From positions 114,207,477-114,271,476 of the forward strand of contig CM043949.1 of the NCBI GenBank assembly GCA_014529385.2: a stretch of DNA of 64,000 bases, written 5' to 3'. Position numbers and translations under genes: made by a program. Source of the DNA: Adiantum capillus-veneris. Its lineage: Eukaryota > Streptophyta > Polypodiopsida > Polypodiales > Pteridaceae. The notes below the pieces were generated by a model. The model did no database searches. It saw only the letters and a program-made list of their open reading frames with translations, and was not told the origin of the DNA. Positions within the stretch are counted from its first letter, which is position 1, and every line of letters begins with the position of its first letter. Below, piece by piece: positions 9,802-22,204 of this stretch.

Positions 9802-12780
9802 CTAATGATCTTTATCTAGTAGAGCATTGCATCTTACACTTGCTCCATTTATACTACTAAGGACTATAGCTATTCTCATTGTTGGTTCTATTGAAGATCT
9901 TTGTCCTGCTTTTGCCATGGTTCCATCTTGATCTAATTGTGTCTCTATGGAGGGTGACTTGAGACTCTGTTTTCCAATTTGACTTACAACAACTGACTGA
10001 ACTGGCAATTTCTTGATATATGGACTTCCTATAGCTTCTTGGTTGATTGCAACCCCATTCTTCTTTACTTCTAGCTTTGATGGAATTCTCTGCTCAATGG
10101 CTATTGTGGTTGTCCTTTTCTCTGTTTCTCTGCACTTGATATTGTCTGATTTGCTTTAAGCTCTTCTGAACTTTTGTTTGATGGAGATGAATCATCTTCA
10201 ATAAGATCTACTTTGATAAAATTCTCCATTTTAACTGTGCTCCTGACAGTTTTTCTTCGTTTTCAGCATCAATGTTTCACTTGATCTTCTCAGGATTTCT
10301 TTTTGTATTGAGTGCTTTTGTGGTGGCGGTGTCCATGGGTTGAACTTTTTCTATATTGGCTTTGTCTTTATCACCTGCTTCCGTTGATGTTGGCTCGTTT
10401 TGTTGAAATAATGCACCTTTTGTTTGCAATTGATGAGCATTGTCTACCTACATCTAGGTAACCTTTGATCTTAAAAGATCCATTGCATATGTGAGCTTGA
10501 TCGCATGTAACTGCTTGAACACTAATGGATTTGTCGGCTTTTGACTCTGACTTGTGGAGATCAACTGAAACTTTTGTCCCTAATGATCTTCATATAAGCA
10601 TTTGTCTGTAGATTTTTATGGAATCTGGGTCAAGTGGAAACTTCCAACAACCATATGATCTTTCAATGGTTTTTGCTTTGAAGGGGTTTGTTGGCTAGAA
10701 GCTCTAGGATTCTAACTGGTGTAGCATTTCCTGGTACATAAGCTGAGCTTGATGGACTTGTAGATCCCCCCTTTCTAGGGTGATCACTATAGCTTGCTTC
10801 ATTGTAAGAGTTTAAAATTGTTTGGCTATGGTTTAGTCTCACCTTTTGGGACTTAAAGGTACACTTTGGGTAGCATTGTTGATGTTTCGCATCTGTAAAC
10901 CTTCTACAAAGTTTCCTATGTATCTCCATGAAACATGAAAAATTATTCCCCAAGTTAAGCTATAAATAGAATTATCTTTGCCCTGACATTGTCTATCCTA
11001 TGAGTCTCCTATGATATGAGCTTCTATGGTTTCAGGACTCAAGTCATCATAGGTGCTAGACTGCCGTCTATATCTACGTGTGTTTAGGTGCTCGTTTGGT
11101 CACAACATCGAAGTTTGATTCTTGATGGAGGAAAGTTTGGCTTTGAATAAATTCCTAGGTTCACTTGCGTAATATCCTTCAGGTTTAGAGAGGATGGGCT
11201 ATAATAGATTCTTTCCTCCGAAATGAACCATCATTTCTCATCTATCACTGGAAGCACTTCTATGAGCTGGTATGTGGGCCGTTCAAACACTGGTTGATCT
11301 TTTTTGTATAGTTTCCCTTTTTGGTCTACATAGTGTGCATATGGATTATGTGTACCATACAAAGCTAGCATCATTCTGTTTGATGTGTCCCTTGGACTCA
11401 TGAATGATTGTTGCACACTTGTGGCATTGGATGCAAAATCATTTGCAAACCTAACAATCTTTTCAACATTCGATGATATCAGGACACCTTGACCAAATTC
11501 ATGCAGGAATTTGTTGTTCAAAGAATCAATTTTAAGTTTTTTTAGGTGTTTTTGCATCTTTATGCTCATTTTGAACTTGCATTGTTTTTACTGGTGCTTC
11601 TAATTGTAATGTAGAATCATTCGATTGCATAAAAAGTGACGAGTTAGATGCACTTACATTGAGATTCGCACTTTCAAATTTTTATGTACCTTGCTTGGCA
11701 GTTGATGTGTCCTTGTTGTCTAGATTTCTTGGAAAATCTTTAGAAAAATGTCCACCTTTTCGTCCACAATCTGAGCAATACGCCATGACTGGGGGTATTT
11801 CAACTGGTTCTATCATGTCAAGCTTTACTTGAGAAACTTCTATTTCTGTGCTCGCCAAGTTGTTGGCATTTTCTTTTAAAACACTGAGCATGAAGCTGTA
11901 GTCTGCTCCATCTTGACCTTTGTACTATCTTTGGCTTGGTTCTCCAGTTAGATTGGCTTCTATTGGTTGATCTATTGGATCTTGCAATTCTGGTTCTCGA
12001 CTATAGATCTAACCATTGTAATCCATGTACAATGACCCTGATTCCATATGCACCAACTGTATGTTTTACTGGCTTGTGCAGATTTTTGGATAACCACTTT
12101 GGTCGATTTTTTAAACTTCTATCTACACTCCATCTTTGAGCTTGCAATACTTGGCTCCACTGAAGTTTGTGAACAACTGGGAGTTTTTTGAATCTGGCTT
12201 TACTTTGGTCAATAGGATCATGGCACCTATGTTTCTTTTGCTTCTCATCAAGTATCTATGGCCTTCTAAAAGTGCATATAAGACTTTATGCCCATTGTAG
12301 CCATATAGCTGTAAAATCTTCTCTTGTCCACTTGTGAAGATGTTGCCATTGCTACTAGCTTGTTCTGCTATACTTGAATTCTCGGCTTTTTTGTTGCTTG
12401 TACTAGCCTAATCTACAACCGCATGTGCGCTCGGTCCCTATTCGTCCGATCGAAAGCTTATTCTTCAATGCAATTGCTTGCACTAGCTGATTTATAGCGT
12501 GCACTTTCACTTTCGGCTTCTTGATTGAATTGTGGCTACAATTTCCAAAGCCAAGCACAAAATCTGTTTCTGCTGCTCACAGCTTCGAGTTGGTCGATAT
12601 CAGCCTTTTCCAGCTCTCCTTATGCTATTTCTGCCTTTTGTACTGTTTGGTTGATTTTTTTCTTAGTTGCTGCTCTCGCTTTTGCTCGGTGTGATTCTCC
12701 AACGTTGTGTTTATCTGGACTTTTTTTTTTGCTTTTTGGCCTCATTCTGCCTTTTTCTGACTCTTTCTAGTACTTTCGAC
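9802..12780 (-). pseudogene. decayed protein-coding-like DNA with a broken zinc knuckle
   Basis: The minus strand gives several short coding-like stretches in changing frames with many stops: 10008-9802, 10953-10663, 11569-11231 (112 aa, ending YQLIEVLPVIDEK), 11891-11682, and a Lys/Glu-rich stretch at 12779-12530. The 11891-11682 piece contains CSDCGRKGGHFSKDF, a CCHC knuckle disrupted by one extra Gly and a Cys-to-Phe change. I do not recognise the parent gene. A gag-like or transposon-associated protein is the simplest guess. Confidence 0.35.
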
Positions 12781-12886
12781 GAGTTTCTTTTTATTTTTCT
12801 TAATTTTTTGTAAAATTTTAAATTTTCTAATTTTTTTAGTCTTTTTATGATTTTTTATCATTTTTTTGAAAAAGTTTTTATTTTTA

Positions 12887-12951
<65 letters not shown>

Positions 12952-13162
12952 TGAATCTTAATTTTATGGAAGACTTGATGGTTTTTATGAATTTTTTGTG
13001 ATTTATTTTGATTTTTTCTGGTCAGTTTATGAATTTTGATGATTTTCTATGACTTTTTATGAATTTTCTATGATTTTTGGTGAATTATTTGTGTATTCTT
13101 TTAATTATTTTCTATGAGATTTTTATTTTTTGTGAACTTTTTTTGTTTTTCTTTTCATGATT
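12781..13162. other. AT-rich stretch with (AT)n microsatellite
   Basis: T-rich sequence dominated by ttttttat/gattttt words; no gene. A pure (AT)n run occupies about 12889-12948. It adjoins the A-tail (read on the minus strand) of the LINE at its right. Confidence 0.85.
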
Positions 13163-13202
13163 TTTTTTTCTTTTTTCGAGAAAGAGATCCTTCTATTAGT
13201 TA

Positions 13203-15092
13203 ATGAAAACTGCCCATAGGGCTACATCCACCTCTGCAAGAGAGGGCTACAACAAGCATGATGGGGAGACTCTCCCAATGGAAAAAAAACATATATACAA
13301 TGAGGCTAAATCAAGAGATGGGAGGAGGGAAGAGCCACACAGGTGGACAGTAGTGCCATATGAGCACCCCCTGGAGTATGGTGTAGAAAGGCCCAGGGCG
13401 CCAGAGTCGAAGGAAGCCTCGCGGCACTCCCGCATGTGGTCGGAGCTACCCTGTAGTCCCTCAAACTGTCCTCTGAGAGTATGGATCAGCTCTAGCCAAA
13501 AGTCACGAACAGTCTCTGCTGGTGGCTTAGGGCGAGCCTCAAAGATGCAGAAACAGCGGGCCCGCCAGATGAACCAAAGTGTCAAGCCACTGATGAGCTC
13601 CTAGCACTCCTCTCTCTCACTCCACCACTCCTGTGGAGTAAGCTCTATAGTAGCAGGCTGGAGTGTAGGTCCCCCCCCTGCATCACTATCATCCTGTTGG
13701 TGGAAGATAGCTCAAACTGAAGTGCCGGGCCGGTGAGTGTGGACCAGGCCGCTGCCCCCCAAGTGTACTGTCGAGCCGTGAAGAGAGTAGGCATTAGCCG
13801 AAGAACTCGTACCCACACCTGCTGGGCCGAGGGACACCCGAGGGACAGTCCCAAAGACAATGGCGTTGACTCTCCATCAACTGGTCACAGGCTGCACATG
13901 CGGTCGAGAGACCACTATGCACAAGCCAACTCCCTACTGTCGTGGCTCTTTGTGCAACCAACCACTGAAACAAAGTGACGCGCCTCGGTTGTCTAGAGTC
14001 CCAGAGCCTCTGTCAAAAGTTTGCCAAGAACTCGACTTTGAGGCCCTCTTCTTGCCATGATGTGCTACAGCGTGGCGGGCCTCTCTCTGTGCTGCAAGTA
14101 TATGATGTCCAAGCCGAACAGTGTACTGAAAGAAGGGGACTCCTGGGCGGTGTGCAGAAGAGAGGGGGTCCCTCCATAGCCACTCACTAGGATCCCATTG
14201 TACTCGTACCAGTGGACAACACTCCCGAGCCCATAGCCTCCATTGTCTAGTCTAAAGAGCTACTGGGTCAGGGTCTATGACGCAAGTCCTCCCACAAATA
14301 CCCACAACTCGAATCCTCTGGAAAAAAAACTCTACTACTTGCTGGGCCTCTACTGCAACTCGTTGTAATCGTCCCCCACCCTGAAGCTCGAAGAACAGGG
14401 CTGGGACAGTCTCTTAGCAGGCCCTGACTGAAATGAGAACCTCGAGTCGTGTGAAGGCTCCCATCCATCGGGGTGCTACTAGCTCGAGAGGCGTGAGCCA
14501 CTCAGCTGGAACTGACTCTGAGATGTCCTGACACATACCCAGCACCCCTCTCATGCCCTGTAGCTGTAAACCCTGCACCTCCTCTGACAAACCTGTGAAC
14601 TCTAGCCAGACACCTAGAGCGCGTTGGACCTGCTGCCATGGGATCCCAAAAAACATGAGGCCGACTCCCAACCAAGTCGCCTCTCTGAGTGCTAACCATG
14701 GGGTTCCAGACGAGGGGCTGCCGTAGGCACTCCTCCGTGCACGTCGGCTGTCTCTGCTCTAGGCCACGCCGTAAGAGCTCCCAAGATCGAAGCAAACTCA
14801 TAGCGAAGTGGTCCTCCAGTCTCCTGCTCAAACCAACTCGGCGCAACTATGTAAAGATCCATCTGGTCGAAGGTTGCCAAGGGCCTCGTGACTGAGGCAC
14901 CCTGGCACGAAGCCTTTGTAGCAAGAAATCCTTCCAGGGCTCCTCGCCTGGAAGAAGTCCTTTGACAACAAACTTCCCAAGAAGGGCTCTGCTTTGTTGT
15001 GCTGGATCAATGATCCCAAGCCCTCCATGAGAACAAGGAAGTGTGATGACCGACCAAGCCACCTTGGCTTGGGCAATCTGAGTGTCACGACC
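13203..15092 (-). pseudogene. LINE ORF2 C-terminus (zf-RVT-like region), frame-broken
   Basis: Coding-like fragments in shifting frames continue from the RT thumb toward the 3' tail: 15088-14828 (GGLGIIDP and AKVAWSVITLP-type sequence in overlapping frames, as in plant LINEs after the thumb), 14880-14502, 13860-13645 and 13585-13247 (WFIWRARCFCIFE, the typical W-x-IWxxRN-like end segment). The order fits the C-terminal half of a plant LINE ORF2. No intact zinc finger can be reconstructed from what is visible. Confidence 0.65.
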
Positions 15093-17240
15093 TCACCAAA
15101 GGAAGTTCCTGATCAGCCTCTCAACCTGACTGATACAAGAACTCAAGAAGATCCAGCAAGAAGTGATGTACCACACAGTCGCCAACAACACCTGGTTGGC
15201 AACTACTACTCTACCAGTCAGTGAAAGTCGTGCTGAGCTCCAATGTAACAGCTTTCTCCTGATGGACATGAGAAGAGGAGCAATCTGCTGCTCGGGGGAC
15301 AAGTCCAAACCAACCTGACAACCCAAGTACGGAACTCCTCTACCTCCTGCCAAAAGCACCTGACTGTGAGCTAGAAAGTCCCAGACAACTCTGCTGTATG
15401 CCTTCTCAAAATCGAGAAGAAGAATCACAAGGTCCTCCCCACGGAGCCGTGCCTGGGCAGAAGCCTCCCAGAAAGTGAAGATGTTGTCAAGAATACTGCG
15501 TTCCTTGACAAAACCTGTCTGAGTCCCATGTATAAGGCTCTCCAAAAGTGGCTGAGTCCTCAAACTCAGAGCCTTGGCAAGAATTTTGTAGGCTGAGTTG
15601 AGGATGGTGATGGGACGCCACTATTGAATCTCATCCAAGGAGCCACCCTCCTTTGGAATGAGGTAAATCAAGCCCTCACTCATGCTATCCGGCATCACTC
15701 CTGTGTGCAGAATGTACTGAAAGGCACTACAAATATATGGGCCAAGTAGGTCCCAGTACTCCAAGAAGAAGCTGGGAGTCAGCCCATCCTCACCTGGACA
15801 GCTACCACGAGGGAGGGCCCTAAGAGCCATGTGCAGCTCCTCAAGATGAAGAGGCATCTCTAGCCCCTGGCGCATCTCCTCAGTCACAAGACAAGGCATC
15901 TGTGCCCAAACCTGCTTCTTGCATGCATCTTGCCGCTCTGACTGGGGCTCAGCCAATAGTAACTCACGGTAAAAGTCAGTAGCAACTGCACGCATATCCT
16001 CGAGCTCACAAACAACTGACCCATCGGGTCTCCTCAATTGATTGACCTTGTCATGCGAGTGCCGAGGTCCCACTGTCTCAAAGAAAGAACCTGTCACTCT
16101 GTCACCCACCTGAGTCCACTGAGATGCCTGTCGGTGAAAGGCAAACTCATGACACCTCTCCTGTGTGCAAGCAAGCTCCTGTCGAGCCTGCTGTAACTGC
16201 TCCTCCACCAACCATGGACTGTCTGGATGCTGCTCCTGCATCCTCTGTAGTAGTGAAGCAATGCCTCGTCTGAGACGCTGCTCCTCCTCTCTCACTGCAG
16301 CCCGTCGAGCCAGCGACTCCTTGAGAAAAAAGTGGCTAAGCTGAGCTAGGCCTATAGGCCTAAGGCCACTCTGTCTTGCAGGAAGAGCCTGGCTGTCCAT
16401 GCCCTCTGTCCAGAGAGCCTCTACCCTCTCTCTGAGTGCTGAGTCCAACAAGACCCTCTCTGGGATGCGAAGCATCGTGCTCCCACTTCTCTGCCTGTCT
16501 GCCACTGTGAGGATCACTAGTGCATGGTCCGAGAAGGATGTCCCTACCAGGATGCCCACTGATCCCCCCAAGTCACTGAAGTGGTCACTAGTGTAGAAGC
16601 AATCTATCCGCGATAGATTCACTCCTCCCACTCTACGGTCCGATCTAGAGAAGGCAAGACTCTCTGGAGGCCTCACAAAGCCAGAATGCTGCCATGTATC
16701 CAAGACCCTCAAAGTCATACACAACCTCTCCCAAGCTTCTAACTCGACTCCATGCACAGTAGCATGGCTTCCTCGGATCCTGTTAGAAGGGTCCTCCAAC
16801 ATGTTGAAGTCCCCTCCTACACACCAATGGTCAGCATGTGGCAAAGACTCAACAATCTGTGACCAAAACTTTGCACGAGCACTCGCCACAGTGGGCGCAT
16901 AGATGTTCAGGAAGCCCACAAGGCCACCCTAAACCTGCATAGTAATCCACTGAGCCCTGCATGGCACAGTAATCCCTCTGCCCACAATGGCCTGCTCTGC
17001 AATGAGTCCGCAATAGTCATACATATCCCACCTTGGATGCCTCCACGTCCAAAAGCAGCTGACCAAAAGGTATCATATCGTCCACGCAAAATCTGACCAC
17101 ATCGGCGAATGCGGCTCTCAGACAGATGGTGCTCTTGAAGCATAAGGAGATCAATCTCTCCTCCCACAAGGCAATGCTGAAGCTCCTAACGCAATCGACC
17201 CCGCTGTCACTGAAATTGGGGCCCACATAATCCCTACACG
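15093..17240 (-). pseudogene. LINE ORF2: APE endonuclease and partial reverse transcriptase
   Basis: Endonuclease: IDLLMLQEHHLSE (17167 frame, catalytic Glu), a TAG near 16930, then GFLNIYAPT, GGDFNML and SDHALVILTV (His/Asp catalytic motifs) in the 432-codon frame 16919-15621. RT fingers: PGEDGLTPSFF and LIPKEGG. After a stop near 15620 the 156-codon frame 15563-15093 has GTQTGFVKERSILDN and LLDFEKAYSRVVW (motif A; the usual second Asp is Ser). It then jumps within about 14 residues to GVPYLGCQVG of the thumb and LSLTGRVVVANQVLL. Motifs B to D, including the F/YADD catalytic pair, are absent. The element cannot make active RT. Confidence 0.82.
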
Positions 17241-17503
17241 TTCCACGAGACGATACTCATGGGGAGCGAGAGAGAACAAATGCTACCGTAGCAGCAAGAC
17301 GGGCTATCTTCGAGGCTGGCTTGGATGGGGAGTAATCCGCATCCGAGCATCCTCTAGATAGGCGAGACTGCAGTGAGTGCCTAGCCCAAGCCCAAGCAGA
17401 GCGAGCCGTGCGTAAAGCAACCTCCACTATCCAGGAGTCCTCATGAATGTATACATAGCAAGGCAAACACTGCGTATCAGCAAAAAAGTACACCACAATG
17501 TGC

Positions 17504-19167
17504 CTACATCTTGTTGAGTTTGGGGGTGTCACCACAAACTTGGCTAGTGGCCACAAAGTCTGCAGACAGCAAATTTGTAACTCCAAGTTCTCCTATGTGG
17601 TGAGAGAACTCGAGAACCTGTGTATGAAACCATCCCACCACTGAGTCTAGGGACCACTCTGTCTTGATCCTACCACAGAGGGGGAAGGAGAAACCAAGTG
17701 CTGAGTCCAAGGCCTCAGTCCCCCTAGCGGTGAGGAACAAAGCATGGACCTTGAAGCAGGCTACCTCGTGGTCTGTTGCGGAATCGCCGAGAAAGCGAGT
17801 GAACCCGTAGTCGAAGAAATACCAGCGGCGTCGGAGGTCAATGCTCGTCAGACCACGAGCGATAGCTGCAAGGGAAGATGTCTGAATTTGCAGAGGGGGC
17901 CGCAAGAAGGGCTGACCCTGACCCTCTCTCGCTAGGTGACTCGTGGAAAAGGCGTTGCCAAGAGATCTCCTAGCCGCCGGCGAGGGACCAGTCTCCTGAG
18001 TCGACTGTGGTACTGGAGTAGGAGGGGGGGGAGAAGGAGCTGGGGGGGGGGGGGGGGGGGGCGGAGGGGAAGAAATGTGGGGTGGGGCGACAGAGGTAGA
18101 GAGGCGAGGTGGGGAGTGGACGGGAGGAGAGGGCGGGGGGGAGGATGAGAAGGAGGAGGGGAACTCTGAAGGTGGGGCGGCTGGCGAGGGTGAAGCGGAG
18201 GTGGAGGCTGGCATAGGGGGCTCCTCCTGCTCAAGAAGACCAAAGCGGTTCACAATGGGAACCCACTACTTCTGAGTAGTCACCTGAGGGCCACTCTGAT
18301 TGCCAGGCTGTCGTTGTGGCCCCTCGCGTCGACGGCCACAGGCCTGCTGCCACCCCTCCTCCGCTGGAGCCCCAGGCTCGAAGGGTGGCTCTGAATCTGT
18401 GCGCTGTGCCGTTGGTGCGGCCCAGCCTTGGCAGGCTGAGGCTGAGGTGCAAGTCGTGGCCTCCTCCGTGGACAGGCCTTCGCTAGGTGGCCCATGTCTG
18501 CAAATGAAGAACTAGTTCGGGAGACCTGAGTACTCCACACTCTGTCTAAACCAATCCCCACTACCCGAGGCAGAAGGATGACCTTCGAGAGCATGTGGGT
18601 ATCTCTGACCAAAACTCGAACTGAGGGGATGCCAGCCGCCTTGGCAGCTACTGATGCTGCCGTACGAGGTGTCTCAAGGACAGTCCCGATGGCGGATCCA
18701 ATCCTGGAGAGAAGTGGTAGGTACTCCCTCCGTAAACCCGGAAAGCAGACTGCGATGGGGATGTCTGCCTCCTCTACTAGCACATCCGAAGTCGGGTCAA
18801 AACCATGTCGCCACTATCGAAAGTGGGCGCGCGATGCTCGAATGGCCAGTGGACTCATAGCTATGACCTTGGAGGCCATCTCAGAGGTCTCGAACTCGAT
18901 CTGGTACTACCCCCATCTGAGAATCTGGACATCCAAGATCTTGCCCACCTCTGCGAGAAGGCGGGCCTCGAGAAGGTCTCGCAGCTCTCCTCTTCTCGGT
19001 CGGGTGCCGAGAACCTTGCAGATGACCGAAGCCGCTTGCAAACGCTCTACCTCTTCGGCAAGGCTTGCTTGCTCTGTCGGCGAAAGAGCAAGTCGAATGG
19101 TGGGCTCAGCGGGGTCGGGCGAGGGGGCTTCAAGCGAGTCCCTCTGTGGCGAAGCTGGAGCCTCCAT
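17504..19167 (-). pseudogene. LINE ORF1: DUF4283, knuckle and Pro-rich region
   Basis: The frame 19167-18907 carries a DUF4283-type RNA-binding start (ICKVLGTRP, LLEARLLAEVGKILDV). After a short gap with stops it continues in 18783-18280, with an FPGLRREYLP segment and GHLAKACPRRR, the end of a CCHC knuckle whose first Cys pair is lost. A third frame, 18253-17504, holds NRFGLLEQEE followed by about 75 residues of Pro/Ser low complexity, then a Trp/Phe-rich tail. The Pro run reflects a long C tract on this strand. ORF1 proteins of plant LINEs bind the element RNA. Confidence 0.65.
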
Positions 19168-19600
19168 CTGTGTCTACTGTTGTGGCGTAAAATGAGGACG
19201 ACGGGCGGAATCTGCAACTTGGTGCGCAAAGCACTGCCCCAAAATGGACTCAATGCTGTAGGCACCGATTTGCAGGATGCAACTGGGAGGAAAAAAAAAG
19301 CAGGCGGGCCAGGGGGGGGGGGGGGGGTAAATGCGGGAGCGCTGGCAGCAAAAGGCGGAGGCGGCAATGGCGGGAGCGACTACACCAAGGGGAGGAACAA
19401 AGCATGGACTGGAGGCAGAGGCGGCAGGGGCAGAAAAGGCAGGCGGGGCTACAGCAGCAGCAGTAGCGCGAGCTGCTACAGCAGCGTTAGTGTAGCGCGT
19501 GGGCGAGCAGAGCAGTGAGGTCTAGCGGGGGGGCAGGCGGGCAGCGCTGGGGGGGGGGGGGGGGGGAGGCAGGAGGGCGAAGGTGTAGGGAAGGGATAAG

Positions 19601-20235
19601 AGCAGCAGCGAGCAGTCCCCTCACTGGTTTGTTTTTACACAATATCCTTTTCATGAATGTTTTAGACTCTTTTTTTAGTTTTATGAGTTTTCTAAAAGGT
19701 TTTTATTTTTAATGATTTTTTGAGTTTTTTACTCTTTTTTTGATTTTTTCCATGATGTTTTGAATTTTTTATGAGGTTTTCAATTTTTTGTGAATTATTT
19801 ATGAGTTTTCTTATTTTTTATTTTTAAAACTCTTTTTAAAAATAAATATTAGATTTTTTTATTTTTAAATTTTTTGGTGATTTTTGGATTTTTAAAATTC
19901 TTTTTTGTGAAATTTTTTGGGTTAAATAAATTAAATAATCTAACCTCACTAACTAAGGCTAACTGAGGCTACCTTAATCGAACCTTACCAACTAAGGCTA
20001 ACCTCTGACAACGTAGCGAGGTCGTTGACGAAGGTCGCTGAGCGGCGCACAGCTTGGCGTTTTTCGTGGAGAGAGTCCGTTTTTCGTGGAGAGAGGTTGA
20101 CTTGCCGAGAAGCAGCTGATAGCACAAGTCGTGGTCCAATGGCAACGCGTGTGCATGGGTGTGTTGACAGCGGGTGCCGGCAGTAACATAAAAATAAGAA
20201 GGGTATTTTAACGTCTTAGGAGGCTATCCCATAAT
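19601..20235. other. AT-rich spacer without a recognisable gene
   Basis: 19630-19925 is dominated by short T/A words (tttttgatttttt-like). 19925-20235 has a direct repeat of aactaaggctaac (about 19950 and 19990) and a near-duplicate gtttttcgtggagagag (about 20056-20095). No open frame of interest. Confidence 0.7.
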
Positions 20236-20400
20236 TGACAGAGAGAGAGAGAGAGAGAGTAAGACAAAAAGAGAGAGTGAGAAGAGAAAGGCGGGAAGAG
20301 GAGAGATAGCGTGCTGGGCATGAGGGCTCGCATATGAGACAAGAGAGGGAGAGAGGTATATGGGCAATAGGAGAGAGAGTGAGAGGGAGTGTGTGTGTGT
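20236..20400. repeat. GA-rich microsatellite region
   Basis: A (GA)n run at 20239-20259, then interrupted gagag words and a short (GT)n run near 20392-20402. Frames read on the minus strand are Ser/Leu artefacts of the repeat. Confidence 0.85.
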
Positions 20401-20690
20401 GATGTTCACGCGCCACAAAACGAGAAAGTGGCGATGGCGACAAACGAAAAAAAGATGAAGAGTATTTTAACGTCATAGGAAACTATCCCAAGAGACCGTA
20501 AAGATCTACGCAACGGAGAATTTCATGTGCCGTGAGGCACAGTATCGAAGGTCGAACTGGATTTTTACCAAAAAAAAATATTTCAAACGTCCACAAATGC
20601 CAAAAATTAGCCGAAAATGCTAAAATTCACCCGCAAATCCAAAAAATCACCAGAAAATCCCAAAAATTGACAAAAAAATTTCTAAAATTT

Positions 20691-20822
20691 TTAGGAACCT
20701 TAGAAAATTATCCTCACTCACAAACGAACATTTTTTAGGAACCTTGGAAAATTATCCTCACTCACAAATGAAATTTTTTTAGGAACCTTAGAAAATTATC
20801 CTCACTCACAAACGAACATTTT
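20691..20822. repeat. 44-bp tandem repeat, three copies
   Basis: Units beginning ttaggaacct at 20691, 20735 and 20779 share gaaaattatcctcactcaca; they differ at only a few positions. The flanking A-rich sequence (20560-20690) shows no gene. Confidence 0.85.
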
Positions 20823-21136
20823 CGACAAGCAAAAGCAAACCAAAAATAGCAATTTTTACCAAAAATAAAATTTACGACACAATCATCAACCCGGTCCTCG
20901 AAAATAGCGAAACGCTCAAAACTCGACCACGAGGGCAGAAATGCGAACAAAATGATGTCGGAGGTGAGTTAAAGTATGTATGAAAGTTCTTAAGCTTTCA
21001 CGGATGTGCATTGATGGTGAATCGAAGGAATACTCTATGGTTTTTTTCTTGGCGAATTGGCAATGTACTTGTTCCGTTGGGCCTAAGGCTACTAAGTTTG
21101 GTGAAAGAGAATTGCATTTTGTGTTGATCTTGTGTT

Positions 21137-21284
21137 CATTTGAGAGTTGAGATTCCATGGCTAGAGTTTGAGTGTTTTTCGTTGTTTTTCTTCTTCAAAT
21201 AAGTGTTTTTCATTTGAGAGTTGAGATTCCATGGCTAGAGTTTGAGTGTTTTTCGTTGATTTTCTTCTTCAAATAAGTGTGTTT
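21137..21284. repeat. 74-bp tandem duplication
   Basis: The segment starting catttgagagttgagattcc at 21137 is repeated at 21211 almost identically. No coding sense is evident. 20823-21136 beside it shows nothing recognisable. Confidence 0.85.
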
Positions 21285-22204
21285 ATCATCTGCCAATTTG
21301 CAAACTCTCAAAGCAAGCGGCCCAATCCCTTCGCACTTGTCTCGCGAACATCTTAAGAACGCATTGACCTCAGGGTAGACCAACGTAAATAGCAAATGGT
21401 CCTATGGGCCTAGGATCTGCTTGAAAGAGGAGATTTTTTTTAGTAAATATTTTGTGATAGATATAATTGTTGTTTTTGTTTTGGTGAAGCATTTTTTACA
21501 ACACCGTTCATTATTAGCTAGCCATCTGGCAATGGTACGGCAAGAGAAAGATTCTCGCTCAATATAAAAGGGAGATAGGATCTCTCTATAGGTATTCTAG
21601 GGCTATCAAAGCATGTATGAATGTGTTTTACAAAGATTGAGGACATCAAAAGAAGTGAATGGCAATGTGTGGATAATATACGAAGAAGTTTGAAGTAGAA
21701 TAGTTTTCTAGAAGATAATGAGTGTATTTCAGGTATCTTTGAACATATTTCTTTTGTAGATATTATGGACTGATTTAGGAGTATAATGGATTCCACTGAG
21801 TCGTGTCAAAAAAAGAATGTTGAATTATGTCCTGTAGATAGGTCTAAGGAGTTTGAAGCCTTTGAAGAAGAAAAAGAGCATGCATGGACGTTGGAACTGT
21901 ATCATTGATATAGGTAGCGGCATTTTTAGTGTGGGAATAGGCGCTAGAATAAACATTGTAATAAGCATCTAGTATTTATTGGAGAGTACAGGCGCCTGTA
22001 TCGACCTTGATTGTAGAGATGCCTATACTGACGCCTATATCGACGCCAAAACTTGCAAGAAAATTTTGGGCAGAGAGGATTAGCAACTAGTGTTTCATGT
22101 ATTGCAACACAAAAAACCAATCTTCATTACTCAAAAGAAAGAGTGCAGAAGAAATAGCACTCCACTGACATATTGGATAAAAATTGAGCAGTTCAGTGAA
22201 TACA
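21285..22204. other. no gene seen
   Basis: Moderately AT-rich DNA without a convincing open frame, repeat array or terminal repeat. Around 21930-22050 the word gcgcc/gacgcc recurs in a loose pattern. Confidence 0.5.

Larger units (their letters stand above)
13163..19600 (-). mobile_element. LINE (non-LTR retrotransposon), internally deleted
   Basis: On the minus strand, 5' to 3': ORF1 with DUF4283 and a CCHC-like knuckle, a Pro-rich segment, an APE endonuclease, the RT fingers, the RT thumb, and a long C-terminal region with reverse-transcriptase zinc-finger-like sequence. The 3' end is a short A-rich tail after GATCTCTTTCTC (plus coordinates about 13163-13190, read as t-runs). The 5' limit near 19600 is set by the loss of GC-rich sequence and is approximate. 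GC content is much higher than in the flanks. Stops and frameshifts occur in every part, and the RT palm is missing. Confidence 0.85.

Noticed and set aside
13203-13604. 133-codon plus-strand frame as a gene
   Set aside because: It is the complement of the LINE ORF2 C-terminal sequence, whose minus-strand reading has the recognisable WFIWRAR segment.
17936-19712. Long Gly/Arg-rich plus-strand frames in the LINE
   Set aside because: They are antisense to the Pro-rich, GC-rich ORF1 region and arise from poly-G tracts.
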